Under the pieces are notes generated by a model. The model was not told where the DNA came from. It was given only the letters and a program-made list of their open reading frames with translations, and searched no databases. Both the position numbers and the translations under genes were made by a program. From assembly GCF_017745095.1 (NCBI RefSeq), contig NZ_JAGHZZ010000007.1, positions 215,565-279,564 of the forward strand: a stretch of 64,000 nt of DNA. The letters run 5' to 3'. Below, one piece after another: positions 1-8,642 of this stretch. Every line of letters begins with the position of its first letter. Within the stretch, counting starts at the first letter, position 1. Origin of the DNA: Sporocytophaga sp. GTDB taxonomy: Bacteria; Bacteroidota; Bacteroidia; Cytophagales; Cytophagaceae.

Positions 1-233
1 CAGAAATCTTTCTGGAGAGGTTGATCTCTAAATGGCCAATAGCTTTTGCCATGAAAAAATAAATCAAAGCTGTAGATAGTATACTCACTTGCAAGAACAT
101 CTTCCAACTCATAAAAATGATTTGAGGTTTGCCCAAAACCATGAAAGGTAAGAAGTACCTTCTTACCTTTCCCTGATTTGGAGTAATACATGAGCGCCTT
201 TCGGTGCTCATGATACCCATATTCTCTTTGCAT
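1..233 (-). CDS. Alpha/beta hydrolase, N-terminal part (cut by window edge)
   Basis: A minus-strand reading frame starts at an ATG (231-233) and stays open to the window edge, giving 77 codons. Residues about 28-32 read LTFHG and residues about 58-65 read SFDLFFHG, with an FGQTS stretch between. This is the usual start of an alpha/beta-hydrolase fold: the oxyanion-hole HG strand followed by the D-x-x-G-H/K-S turn. The catalytic serine, acid and histidine would lie outside the window, so the substrate is unknown. The start is only 6 bases after the typA stop, so it is probably co-transcribed with typA. The gene is too short for an ordinary ORF caller but the family resemblance is clear. Confidence 0.75.
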   Translation of the reverse strand, partial: MQREYGYHEHRKALMYYSKSGKGKKVLLTFHGFGQTSNHFYELEDVLASEYTIYSFDLFFHGKSYWPFRDQPLQKDF

Positions 234-239
234 TAAAGA

Positions 240-2054
240 TTAAGAAACAGCTTCTGATTTCTTAGACATTCTGGTTCTCTCACCTTCCTCAAGGTAAATC
301 TTACGCATTCTTATGCTCTTTGGAGTTACTTCAAGGTATTCATCCCCTTGAATATATTCCATAGACTCTTCTAATGAGAAGTTTATTTTTGGAGCGATTT
401 TAACGTTGTCGTCAGAACCGGATGCACGCATGTTGGTCAATTTCTTACCTTTCAACACGTTTACAGTAAGGTCATTCCCTCTTGTATGCTCCCCTATTAC
501 CTGTCCCATGTAAATCTCTTCTCCCGGATCTACAAAGAAAAATCCTCTGTCCTGAAGTTTATCAATTGCATAAGCAGTTGTAGTTCCTGTTTCCATCGAG
601 ATTAAAGATCCACTCAATCTACCAGGAATTGTACCTTTATAAGGCTCGTATGCTTTAAATCTGTGAGTCATAATTGCCTCACCTGCAGTTGCAGTAAGTA
701 CATTATTTCTCAAACCTATAATTCCTCTTGAAGGTATATTGAATTCAAGATGTTGAAGATCGCCTTTTGGCTCCATGATCGATAACTCACCTTTTCTTTG
801 AGTTACAAGCTCTATCACTTTACCAGCAGTTGCTTCAGGAACGTCTACAACCAATATCTCTACTGGCTCACATTTCTGACCATCAACTTCTTTGAAAATT
901 ACCTGTGGCTGTCCTACTTGTAGTTCATAACCTTCTCTTCTCATTGTCTCAATCAAAACTGACAAGTGAAGAATACCTCTTCCGAACACCAGAAATTTAT
1001 CTTCAGTATCAGTCTCAACTACTCTAAGCGCAAGGTTTTTCTCTGTTTCCTTCATTAATCTGTCTCTTAAGTGACGTGAAGTAACAAACTTACCTTCTTT
1101 ACCGAAGAATGGGCTGTTATTGATAGTAAACAACATACTCATAGTAGGCTCGTCTACTGCTATTCTTTCCAGTGGTTGTGGATTTTCAGCATCTGTTAAA
1201 GTATCTCCGATTTCAAAATCATCAAGACCTGTAACAGCACAGATATCTCCTGCAGATACTGATTCTACTTTTAATTTTCCAAGACCTTCAAAAACGTGAA
1301 GTTCTTTTATCTTCACTTTCTTAATAGAACCGTCGGCCCTTGTAAGTGCCATATTCGCACCTTCTTTCAATTCGCCTCTGAAAACTCTTCCGATTGCAAT
1401 TCTACCCTGATAAGCAGAATAATCAAGAGAAGTTACCTGCATCTGAGGAATTCCTTCCGGACGTGGGGCTTCCGGTATATGCTCAACAATTGCATCAAGC
1501 AAAGGAATGATAGAATCTGTAGGATTTTTATAATCTGGTCCCATCCATCCTTGTTTAGATGAACCATACATAGTAACAAAGTCAAGCTGATCTTCATTTG
1601 CTCCAAGGTTGAACATCAAGTCAAATACTGACTCATGTACCTCGTCCGGACGACAGTTTTCTTTATCTACTTTATTTACAACGACAATCGGCTTTAAACC
1701 TAAACCAAGCGCTTTGCCCAACACGAATCTCGTCTGAGGCATCGGCCCTTCAAACGCATCGACAAGCAAAATAACACCGTCTGCCATTTTCAAAACACGC
1801 TCTACCTCACCACCAAAGTCGGCGTGACCGGGAGTATCGATAATATTTATCTTGATCCCTTTATATCTTACGGAAACGTTTTTCGCAAGAATGGTAATAC
1901 CTCTTTCCCTTTCAAGATCATTGTTATCCAGAAGCAGATCGTTAAACTCCTGGTTTTCTCTAAAGATTTTAGAGGCGTGAATGATCTTGTCTACCAGGGT
2001 AGTTTTACCGTGGTCAACGTGTGCTATAATTGCAATATTCCTGATGCTTTGCAT
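240..2054 (-). CDS. typA: Translational GTPase BipA/TypA
   Basis: Ribosome-associated GTPase of the EF-G/LepA superfamily, involved in 50S assembly and stress or cold adaptation. At 604 residues it has the normal family length. The GTPase motifs are visible: P-loop AHVDHGKT (11-18), RERGITI near 49-55, DTPGH (73-77) and NKVD (127-130). EF-G-like domains II, III and V and the BipA-specific C-terminal domain follow. The start at 2054 (MQSIRNIAII) matches the family N-terminus. A divergent 290-bp region separates it from metG. Downstream comes the alpha/beta hydrolase, 6 bases away. The assignment is firm; its importance in this organism is not shown. Confidence 0.97.
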   Translation of the reverse strand: MQSIRNIAIIAHVDHGKTTLVDKIIHASKIFRENQEFNDLLLDNNDLERERGITILAKNVSVRYKGIKINIIDTPGHADFGGEVERVLKMADGVILLVDAFEGPMPQTRFVLGKALGLGLKPIVVVNKVDKENCRPDEVHESVFDLMFNLGANEDQLDFVTMYGSSKQGWMGPDYKNPTDSIIPLLDAIVEHIPEAPRPEGIPQMQVTSLDYSAYQGRIAIGRVFRGELKEGANMALTRADGSIKKVKIKELHVFEGLGKLKVESVSAGDICAVTGLDDFEIGDTLTDAENPQPLERIAVDEPTMSMLFTINNSPFFGKEGKFVTSRHLRDRLMKETEKNLALRVVETDTEDKFLVFGRGILHLSVLIETMRREGYELQVGQPQVIFKEVDGQKCEPVEILVVDVPEATAGKVIELVTQRKGELSIMEPKGDLQHLEFNIPSRGIIGLRNNVLTATAGEAIMTHRFKAYEPYKGTIPGRLSGSLISMETGTTTAYAIDKLQDRGFFFVDPGEEIYMGQVIGEHTRGNDLTVNVLKGKKLTNMRASGSDDNVKIAPKINFSLEESMEYIQGDEYLEVTPKSIRMRKIYLEEGERTRMSKKSEAVS

Positions 2055-2076
2055 ATATTTTGTGAAAACTAAGCTA

Positions 2077-2084
2077 CAAAATTA
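2077..2084 (-). promoter_or_regulatory. Candidate -7 box for typA
   Basis: On the minus strand the sequence reads TAATTTTG, a full match to the Bacteroidota -7 consensus TAnnTTTG. It is about 22 bases upstream of the typA ATG, so the leader would be short. No clear TTG box lies 19-21 bases further upstream, so this is a partial promoter match. Confidence 0.45.
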
Positions 2085-2266
2085 AAAAAATAGTTTCGAA
2101 TTGCTTAGTAATTAGGTTAAATTCTGACGAAGAACCTCAATAATTCTTCCCTAATAGCCCTAAACTATACCCAAAAGCCTATTTCTTATTGTTTTAGTCC
2201 TAACACGACTTTTTTAAAAATAGTTGACCTCGCAAAAGAAAAAGTAAAATTTCTGATTGCACCAGT

Positions 2267-2274
2267 TATATTTG
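2267..2274 (+). promoter_or_regulatory. Candidate -7 box for metG
   Basis: TATATTTG matches TAnnTTTG exactly. It lies 70 bases before the metG ATG, inside the divergent typA-metG spacer (2055-2344). A convincing -33 TTG at the expected distance is missing. Apart from the two candidate -7 boxes, I see nothing else in this AT-rich spacer. Confidence 0.4.
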
Positions 2275-2344
2275 CACTCCTTAATTAAAAACCGAACGGC
2301 CTTTGTGCTGTTTTCTCAAATAAAATTGTTCTTATTTTTAGCTT

Positions 2345-4399
2345 ATGAGTAAAAATTACAAAAGACATACAATTACAGCTGCTTTGCCTTATGCAAACGG
2401 TCCTGTACATATCGGTCACCTTGCCGGTGTATATGTTCCAGCTGACATTTACGCAAGATACCTAAGACTTAAGGGTGAAGATGTACTCTTCGTCTGCGGA
2501 TCGGACGAGCATGGTGTCCCTATTACCATCCGAGCTAAAAAAGAAGGCATCACACCTCAGCAGGCAGTTGACAAATACCATACAATCATCAAGGACTCTT
2601 TTAAAGATTTTGGAATATCATTTAATATATACTCAAGAACTTCTTCTAAAGTACATCATGAAACCTCTTCCGAATACTTTAAAACACTTTATAATAAAGG
2701 TATTTTCGAAGAAAAAGTAACTGAACAATATTTTGATCCCAAAGCGCTTCAGTTTCTGGCTGACAGATACATTGAAGGTACTTGTCCGAAATGCGGATTT
2801 GAAAAGGCTTATGGTGATCAGTGTGAAAACTGTGGAAGTACTTTAAGTCCTTCAGAACTAATAAACCCACACTCTACACTTAGTGGAGAAAAACCTGTAC
2901 TAAAATCGACAAAACACTGGTACCTACCTCTGGATAAGTATGAAAACTGGCTCAGAGAATGGATATTGGAAGGACATAAAGAGTGGAAATCCAATGTATA
3001 TGGACAATGCAAATCATGGATAGATCAGGGACTTCAGCCACGTGCGGTGACCAGAGACCTTGATTGGGGAGTACCTGTTCCCCTGCCAGGCACGGAAGGG
3101 AAAGTTCTTTATGTATGGTTTGACGCTCCAATAGGTTACATATCAGCAACCAAGGATTGGGCTCAACAGCAAGGAACCCCGGATGCATGGGCAAAATATT
3201 GGCAGAATGAAGACACCAAGCTTGTACACTTTATAGGAAAAGATAACATCGTATTTCATTGTATTATTTTCCCCGTAATGTTGAAGACGCACGGAGATTA
3301 TATACTACCAGACAATGTACCAGCAAACGAGTTTCTGAATCTTGAAGGAAATAAAATTTCCACCTCAAGAAATTGGGCGGTTTGGCTTCATGAATATTTG
3401 CAGGAATTTCCTGGGAAAGCAGATGTTCTTAGATACGTTCTTTGCGCTAATGCTCCCGAAACAAAGGACAATGATTTTACATGGAAAGATTTCCAGGCTA
3501 GAAACAACAATGAACTTGTTGCCATCTTCGGAAACTTTGTAAACCGCGCAGTTGTACTTACTCACAAAAACTATGAAGGTATCGTACCTGCTCAGGGCAC
3601 ACTTGAAAATATAGACAAAGAAGTACTTGAGAAACTGAAAGAACTTCCGGAAAAAGTCGCTGGCTCCATAGAAGCATATAGATTCAGAGAAGCGTTGACT
3701 TTCATGATGGAACTTGCAAGAGTTGGCAATAAATATCTTGCGGATACAGAACCATGGAAATTGATTAAAACAGATGAATCAAGAGTTAAAACCATCCTGA
3801 ATATCAGCCTTCAGATATCTGCGAGCCTTGCTATTCTGGCAGAGCCATTTATGCCATATACTGCTGCAAAACTTTCTGAAATGCTAGGATTGAAAAACCT
3901 GACATGGAAAGATGCAGGCAAAGATAATCTGGTAGCAAGCGGTCATGAGCTAAAAGCAGGAGCTTTATTATTTGACAAAATTGAAGATGCAACTATCGAG
4001 GCTCAGATCAAAAAACTTCAGGATACCAAGGTAGCCAATGAATTGGCAAGCAAGACCGTATCTCCGGAAAAACCTGCGGTTCAATTTGACGACTTTACTA
4101 AGATGGACATTCGAATTGCCACCATTATTGAAGCTGAAAAAGTAGCAAAAACCAAAAAACTACTAAAACTGAGACTTGACACTGGTATTGATACAAGGAC
4201 GGTTGTAAGTGGGATTGCAGAATACTATGAACCAGAAAAAATTATTGGTCAACAGGTTTGCCTACTCGCGAATCTCGCTCCAAGAGAAATAAAGGGAATC
4301 GAATCGAAAGGAATGATTTTAATGGCAGAAGATAAAGATGGAAAACTTTCTTTTGTAAGTCCTATAAATAAAATTACAAACGGAGGAACTGTAAGTTAA
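2345..4399 (+). CDS. metG: Methionyl-tRNA synthetase with C-terminal tRNA-binding domain
   Basis: Charges tRNA-Met (initiator and elongator) in the cytoplasm. At 684 residues it is a full-length class I enzyme. The HIGH motif is at 22-25. A CxxC...CxxC zinc knuckle lies in the connective insertion at roughly 145-165. The KMSKS equivalent is KISTS, near 336-340. The anticodon-binding helical domain follows. Residues about 580-684 form a Trbp111/EMAP-II-like OB-fold (start [12 protein letters not shown]), which helps dimerisation and tRNA binding. It is monocistronic, followed by a strong terminator, and divergent from typA. No T-box or other leader structure was recognised. Confidence 0.97.
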   Translation: MSKNYKRHTITAALPYANGPVHIGHLAGVYVPADIYARYLRLKGEDVLFVCGSDEHGVPITIRAKKEGITPQQAVDKYHTIIKDSFKDFGISFNIYSRTSSKVHHETSSEYFKTLYNKGIFEEKVTEQYFDPKALQFLADRYIEGTCPKCGFEKAYGDQCENCGSTLSPSELINPHSTLSGEKPVLKSTKHWYLPLDKYENWLREWILEGHKEWKSNVYGQCKSWIDQGLQPRAVTRDLDWGVPVPLPGTEGKVLYVWFDAPIGYISATKDWAQQQGTPDAWAKYWQNEDTKLVHFIGKDNIVFHCIIFPVMLKTHGDYILPDNVPANEFLNLEGNKISTSRNWAVWLHEYLQEFPGKADVLRYVLCANAPETKDNDFTWKDFQARNNNELVAIFGNFVNRAVVLTHKNYEGIVPAQGTLENIDKEVLEKLKELPEKVAGSIEAYRFREALTFMMELARVGNKYLADTEPWKLIKTDESRVKTILNISLQISASLAILAEPFMPYTAAKLSEMLGLKNLTWKDAGKDNLVASGHELKAGALLFDKIEDATIEAQIKKLQDTKVANELASKTVSPEKPAVQFDDFTKMDIRIATIIEAEKVAKTKKLLKLRLDTGIDTRTVVSGIAEYYEPEKIIGQQVCLLANLAPREIKGIESKGMILMAEDKDGKLSFVSPINKITNGGTVS

Positions 4400-4432
4400 G
4401 CTGTATCTACTCCAAGTTTGGAACCACTATTA

Positions 4433-4460
4433 AAGCCCGATTAAAATTGGGCTTTTTTTA
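4433..4460 (+). terminator. Rho-independent terminator of metG
   Basis: AAGCCC (4433-4438) pairs with GGGCTT (4449-4454) across a 10-base AT-rich loop and runs into seven T residues. It lies 34 bases after the metG stop. Confidence 0.85.
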
Positions 4461-4835
4461 TACCCCATTTTTCGTGAACATTAAACAAGAAAATAAATGT
4501 TTAAACACATAAGTTAATAAAAGTTAAAAACTTACAGTATTTTTTTTAACAAAAAGCACAATAAATCACCTATTAAATAATAAAGTAATCTAAACAAAAC
4601 AACATTTTATAGAAAAATTAACTATATCCATAAAAAATTACACACCCAATAGTAATTTTTATAGCACACACATTACATCAAATTTTATATTTATTAAAAA
4701 AAATCCTGCAATTACCTACAACCTTTCTTCAGTGAAATGTATCTATATATTGTAAGTCTTAATTAGGGACTGAAAATAAAAACTCAAATCTTTTTGATAT
4801 TTTTTTTATATTTTTTTAATATCTTTTTACCTGGG
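4461..4835. other. AT-rich gap without a gene
   Basis: No reading frame with coding character was found on either strand between the metG terminator and the next terminator. The sequence is very AT-rich with long T and A runs. No full TTG-N19-TAnnTTTG promoter was found. The second plus-strand terminator at the end of this gap leaves room for a small RNA, but nothing identifies one. Confidence 0.5.
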
Positions 4836-4869
4836 GACCCCTTCGAGAAATCTAAGGGGTCTTTTTTTT
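4836..4869 (+). terminator. Orphan strong terminator
   Basis: GACCCCTT (4836-4843) pairs perfectly with AAGGGGTC (4854-4861) over a 10-base loop, followed by eight T residues. By orientation it ends plus-strand transcripts. No plus-strand gene lies between it and the metG terminator 380 bases upstream, and the next gene (pth) is on the opposite strand. Confidence 0.8.
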
Positions 4870-4985
4870 GATACCTCCAATAATTAAGGGAAATAAAAAA
4901 CAGGCTTACAAAAGTCGATTCCAAAAATCCACCTCAGCCCACAGAAATTTCCTCCATCACAAATAAAGTCTTTTACCGAAACCAG

Positions 4986-5549
4986 TTATTTAGTATTTAC
5001 AGTATTCATTGCCCTTTCAATTCCAATGGTACAGAAGGCCAGAATTCCATCTATAGCTTTATCCATAAAAATGGGTAACTCATCAAACTCCTTGGATGAA
5101 AATTTTCCTAATACATAATCAATCTGGCGTCCTTTAGAGAACTCACTTCCCACTCCAAAGCGTAATCTCGGATAAACTTCACTGCCCAATACTTGCTGAA
5201 TGTTCCCAAGACCATTATGTCCGCCATTAGAACCCTTACCACGCATCCTTAAAGTACCATAAGGCAAGGCTATATCATCTGTAATCACCATAATATTTTC
5301 AGCAGAAACATTCTCGGTTTTCATCCAGTAATTTACGGTCTTGCCACTCAGATTCATAAAGGTGGTAGGCTTGATAAGTATGAGTGTCCGACCTTTATAT
5401 TTATATTCCGTAACAAAAGCGTATCGATCTGAATGAAACTTCAGGCCTTCCTTATCGGCAAGGCGATCCAGCACCAAAAAACCAATATTGTGCCTTGTCA
5501 GCTCATACTCGGGGCCAATATTTCCCAAACCAAAAATCAAATATTTCAT
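4986..5549 (-). CDS. pth: Peptidyl-tRNA hydrolase
   Basis: Cytoplasmic esterase that recycles peptidyl-tRNA dropped by stalled ribosomes. At 187 residues it is typical of bacterial Pth. The key residues are in place: N10 in GLGNIG, catalytic H20 in TRHNIGF, N66 in FMNLSG, and an aspartate at 91/92 in ITDDIALP. The glycine-rich KGSNGGHNGL loop follows. It is the last gene of the minus-strand block prs-rplY-pth. The rplY-pth pairing is common in bacteria and links ribosome stress response with peptidyl-tRNA rescue. An 86-base spacer with a hairpin separates it from rplY. Confidence 0.97.
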   Translation of the reverse strand: MKYLIFGLGNIGPEYELTRHNIGFLVLDRLADKEGLKFHSDRYAFVTEYKYKGRTLILIKPTTFMNLSGKTVNYWMKTENVSAENIMVITDDIALPYGTLRMRGKGSNGGHNGLGNIQQVLGSEVYPRLRFGVGSEFSKGRQIDYVLGKFSSKEFDELPIFMDKAIDGILAFCTIGIERAMNTVNTK

Positions 5550-5580
5550 AGTGATGATTTACTAAAGTCTATAAAAACAT

Positions 5581-5611
5581 AAATCCTATCTGTCAAAGAC
5601 AAATAGGATTT
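5581..5611 (-). other. Hairpin between rplY and pth
   Basis: AAATCCTAT (5581-5589) and ATAGGATTT (5603-5611) form a 9-bp stem. After one mismatch the stem extends with a further TGTC/GACA. There is no proper T tract after it on the minus strand, so it may be an mRNA processing or partial attenuation signal between rplY and pth rather than a full terminator. Confidence 0.5.
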
Positions 5612-5635
5612 AAAATTATAAAATTAATTACTTAC

Positions 5636-6211
5636 TTATTTCTTTTCTTCTTCAGCAGCTCCTCTTAGCGCTCTTGTAGTTTCAACGCTAACAACAGGAA
5701 GTGCTTTATTATTCAAGAAAGTAAAGTTACCAGACTTAAGATCAGAAATTCTTAAAGATTTTCCGATTTCAAGAGAAGAAATATCAGCTTCTACAAAATC
5801 AGGAAGATTTTTAGGAAGTGCTTTTACTTTTACTTTTTTCAGTTTAGATATTAGTTTACCCCCTTTGATAACACCTGGAGAAGTACCTGTAATTCTAACT
5901 GGAACATCCATTTTAACTTCTTTATCTTCTTTCAAAAGAAGAAAATCTGCATGAAGGATCATATCATTTACAGGATGGAATTGAATATCCTGAAGAATGC
6001 ATGAATATTTTTTACCTTCTACAGTAAGATCTACTTTGTAAGCATTTGGAGTGTACACAAGGTCTCTGAAAAGAAACATTGGCGCATAGAAATGAACCTG
6101 ATTTTCACCACCGTAAAGTACGCATGGAACGTTAGCATCAAGTCTAAGCTGCTTAGACTCTCTTTTACCGAGATTTGCTCTTTTAAACCCTATAATCTCT
6201 AATGAATTCAT
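5636..6211 (-). CDS. rplY: Ribosomal protein bL25 (CTC form)
   Basis: 5S rRNA-binding protein of the large subunit, in the long CTC/TL5 form with an extra C-terminal beta domain (191 residues against about 95 in Escherichia coli). The N-terminal part has the L25 pattern: conserved FKRANLGKRES start, then VPCVLYGG near 29-36. The C-terminal domain (about 100-180) has the usual VPVRITGTSPGVIKGG stretch. The tail is lysine/glutamate rich. It lies 17 bases downstream of prs and upstream of pth, the classic order prs-rplY-pth. Confidence 0.95.
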   Translation of the reverse strand: MNSLEIIGFKRANLGKRESKQLRLDANVPCVLYGGENQVHFYAPMFLFRDLVYTPNAYKVDLTVEGKKYSCILQDIQFHPVNDMILHADFLLLKEDKEVKMDVPVRITGTSPGVIKGGKLISKLKKVKVKALPKNLPDFVEADISSLEIGKSLRISDLKSGNFTFLNNKALPVVSVETTRALRGAAEEEKK

Positions 6212-6228
6212 TGTGTTTTATAATTTAA

Positions 6229-7158
6229 TTAAATAATAAATAGCGAACTGATAGAATCGTTATCCTGAAGTTTCCTGATTGCTTTTGCAAACAATTCAGC
6301 AACTGTCAGCACTCTGATTTTTGGTGATTCCTGCTTTAAAGGAAGAGTATCTGTAATGACAAGCTCAGTTAAAACTGAATTTTCTATATTATCCAGCGCT
6401 TTTCCAGAAAGAACACCGTGTGTACAAATTGCTCTTACGCTTTTTGCGCCTTTCTCCATAATAATCTGAGATGCTTTACAAAGTGTACCTCCTGTATCAA
6501 CAAGGTCATCCACAAGAACGACATTTGCACCTTCAACATCACCAATAAGTTGCATTGAAGCAATTTCGTTTGCTCTCTTTCTGTGCTTATCGCAAAGAAC
6601 AAGATCCACTTCCATGATTTTTGCAAAACCTCTTGCTCTTGCCACACCTCCAACGTCAGGAGAAGCGAATATTAAATTCTCAAGATTTAAAGATCTAAGA
6701 TAAGGAATAAAGATAGCTGCCCCATCAAGGTGATCAACAGGAAAATCGAAAAATCCCTGAATTTGTCCTGCATGAAGATCGCAAGTCATGAGACGGTCAG
6801 CGCCAGCAGCAGAAAGAAGATTTGCTACAAGTTTTGCAGCGATGGGTACTCTTGGTTTGTCTTTTCTATCCTGACGTGCATAGCCAAAATACGGTACAAC
6901 CACAGTTACATAAGCCGCAGAAGCTCTTCTGGCCGCATCAACCATTAGCAGAAGCTCCATAAGATTATCTGCATTGGGGAATGTTGACTGAATCAGAAAT
7001 ACATCATAACCTCTGACAGATTCATCAAATGAAACATATATTTCACCATCACTGAATCTTTGTTGAGTTACAGCACCAAGTGGTTTTCCGTAATAATTAG
7101 CGATTTTTTCTGCCAGGTATTTGGAGTTAGTTCCGGAGAAGAGCTTTATGTAAGACAT
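6229..7158 (-). CDS. prs: Ribose-phosphate pyrophosphokinase
   Basis: Makes PRPP from ribose 5-phosphate and ATP, feeding purine, pyrimidine, histidine, tryptophan and NAD synthesis. At 309 residues it is class I. The flexible-loop/metal region DLHAGQIQGFF lies near 130-140, and the PRPP-binding loop VDDLVDTGGT near 211-220. The FSDGE and RQDRKDKPR stretches of the ATP site are also present. It begins the prs-rplY-pth run; tRNA-Gln lies 77 bases upstream on the same strand, separated by a terminator-like hairpin. No separate promoter was seen directly in front of prs, so transcription may partly read through from the tRNA promoter. Confidence 0.97.
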   Translation of the reverse strand: MSYIKLFSGTNSKYLAEKIANYYGKPLGAVTQQRFSDGEIYVSFDESVRGYDVFLIQSTFPNADNLMELLLMVDAARRASAAYVTVVVPYFGYARQDRKDKPRVPIAAKLVANLLSAAGADRLMTCDLHAGQIQGFFDFPVDHLDGAAIFIPYLRSLNLENLIFASPDVGGVARARGFAKIMEVDLVLCDKHRKRANEIASMQLIGDVEGANVVLVDDLVDTGGTLCKASQIIMEKGAKSVRAICTHGVLSGKALDNIENSVLTELVITDTLPLKQESPKIRVLTVAELFAKAIRKLQDNDSISSLFII

Positions 7159-7180
7159 ATATAATTAATTCCCTTTTTCC

Positions 7181-7218
7181 TTTAAAAAATTAATCCCGGG
7201 TCTTTTGCAAGCCGGGAT
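7181..7218 (-). terminator. Terminator or attenuator between tRNA-Gln and prs
   Basis: On the minus strand ATCCCGG pairs with CCGGGAT (7212-7218 with 7193-7199) over a 12-base loop, followed by a T-rich run (7181-7192). It ends or reduces transcripts leaving tRNA-Gln before prs. Confidence 0.65.
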
Positions 7219-7235
7219 CAATTTTATTTTTGGTG

Positions 7236-7308
7236 TTGTCCGACCAGGTCTCGAACCTGGACTCTTCTGAACCAAAATCAGACGTGTTGCCAATTACACC
7301 ATCGGACA
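7236..7308 (-). tRNA. tRNA-Gln (anticodon TTG)
   Basis: The cloverleaf can be drawn by hand. The acceptor stem is TGTCCGA with TCGGACA. The D arm contains GGTGTAATTGGCAAC. The anticodon stem TCTGA/TCAGA encloses a loop with TTG at 7273-7275, reading CAA/CAG codons. The T arm is CCAGGTTCGAACCTGG. The discriminator base is A (7236). The 3' CCA is not encoded, so it must be added by the CCA enzyme. A full promoter lies 27 bases upstream. Confidence 0.95.
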
Positions 7309-7334
7309 AGGCCCCCATTTGATGTTTGGGACTG

Positions 7335-7365
7335 CAAAGGTAGAAGATTTTCGATTCATCCCAAA
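7335..7365 (-). promoter_or_regulatory. Promoter of tRNA-Gln (and possibly prs operon)
   Basis: Read on the minus strand, TTTG (7362-7365) is followed after exactly 19 bases by TACCTTTG (7335-7342). This is a full match to the Bacteroidota sigma-A consensus TTTG-N19/21-TAnnTTTG. The expected start of transcription is about 20 bases before the tRNA 5' end. The rest of the 7366-7663 spacer is AT-rich with no gene that I can support. Confidence 0.85.
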
Positions 7366-7663
7366 CAATTGCAAAATTTTTTTTCATTTTTCTTCGAGCT
7401 TTGAAGGAAGAAAATCCCCTTTACATCCATTACTTTCTGATATTGAGAAATATACTTTTTAAAAATATTCACTATTTTTTTAAACTTTTTTTTTCATCTG
7501 GGTAAATTCTAATCCTTTTTTAGAAAGATTTTCATTTTTTATAAAAATACTTTGGCTGTCAAAAAAAGCTTTCCCTTTATTATAGTATTAATTATTGTCG
7601 GAGTCGGAATTAAAAATTGGAAAAGGTGAGCATTTAGGAAGATAAATATTGATAAGTTTCTAT

Positions 7664-7732
7664 AAAACTAAAAGCCTAAAGTGAAGGTTAGAAAACCTCA
7701 CTTTAGGCTTTAGGCTTTAGGCATTTTAGTTT
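7664..7732 (-). repeat. Heptad palindrome H1 (3' end of lipoprotein gene)
   Basis: On the minus strand, directly after the stop of the lipoprotein gene, the sequence repeats AAAGCCT at 7-base steps. It then folds back: the arm at 7694-7711 pairs with the arm at 7670-7689 across a 4-base loop, with one bulged base. A T-rich run follows. It can act as a terminator. It belongs to a family of 7-bp-periodic sequences found at six other gene ends in this window. Confidence 0.8.
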
Positions 7733-8539
7733 TTAAGGAAGCAAAAACACCATTTTTTTTCCTGCTATTGTAATATTTGAAATTTTATCACAGTCATCTT
7801 TCCCAAAATCTACTGATCTTGTCAATTTACCTTCTGGGATAACATCAATTGTTCCGGAAACAGGGTAAACAAGACCTTTATCAATAAATAAACAGGAAAC
7901 GTAATACAACAAAGGCTTCGTAATCAATGCAGTATAATCTTCCCCATCTCTACTAGTACCCGTCGCTGTTCCAGATACCGTATATTCATCATCTGTCAAA
8001 ATAGCGGTTGAATTATAACCCGCAACAAAAGTTCTTACCCTTTCAGAATTCCAGTAAGACACCTTTTGATCTTCAAATGTAATTTTACCATTGACAACTT
8101 TTATCGACCAGGCTGGAAGGGTATCGGTAATATTTGTAACAGTCTTTTCCCCTTCAATATGGTTGCCATTTACATAATAGTTATCCAGTGAAAACTTTAT
8201 AACTGAGCCTTTTGTACTGTATTTGCCAGTATACTGTATTTTGATTTTCCCACTTCTTACTCTATTATTAAAAGTACAACCCGAACCGAAATCAATAATC
8301 AAAGAATCACTTCCAACTAAAGAATAAGAAGGACAACCATTTGATGTCCTGAGGTTATTAGCCTCAAGAGCCTCCTGTCCTATTTTCAATATATCATCAA
8401 ATTCCTTTTGGGAGTAACTATAATCTGCAGCAGCAGACAAATCTTGGTCAGTTACTTCATCTTCTTTTTTCCCGCAAGAAAATAACAATAAACCAGTTAA
8501 AACCACAAGCAGAGAAGGCGTAAAAAAACTTTTTTTCAT
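7733..8539 (-). CDS. Predicted lipoprotein, unknown function
   Basis: 268 residues. The N-terminus is a lipoprotein signal: two lysines, a hydrophobic stretch, and the lipobox LLFSC with cysteine at 22. Acidic and lysine residues (GKKEDEVTDQD) follow. The remainder is rich in beta-strand-forming and Ser/Thr/Gly residues, with a short CTFNNRVRSGKI segment and a repeated 'expression of a coloured pattern' type layout common in Bacteroidota surface lipoproteins; I do not recognise a named family. Export to the outer membrane is likely. It appears monocistronic, with the stop touching a heptad palindrome. Confidence 0.8.
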   Translation of the reverse strand: MKKSFFTPSLLVVLTGLLLFSCGKKEDEVTDQDLSAAADYSYSQKEFDDILKIGQEALEANNLRTSNGCPSYSLVGSDSLIIDFGSGCTFNNRVRSGKIKIQYTGKYSTKGSVIKFSLDNYYVNGNHIEGEKTVTNITDTLPAWSIKVVNGKITFEDQKVSYWNSERVRTFVAGYNSTAILTDDEYTVSGTATGTSRDGEDYTALITKPLLYYVSCLFIDKGLVYPVSGTIDVIPEGKLTRSVDFGKDDCDKISNITIAGKKMVFLLP

Positions 8540-8642
8540 CTTATTGAATAAGGGATTGTATAAATAATTATCAATAAGATGCTTTTACGCAGTGAAGTAC
8601 CCAAAGTTCCCCGATATTTATATCACTCTGTATTACAAATAA

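Noticed and set aside
1296-1562. Plus-strand ORFs within typA and many similar ones inside other genes
   Set aside because: Shadow frames of well-supported genes on the other strand, with no family resemblance.
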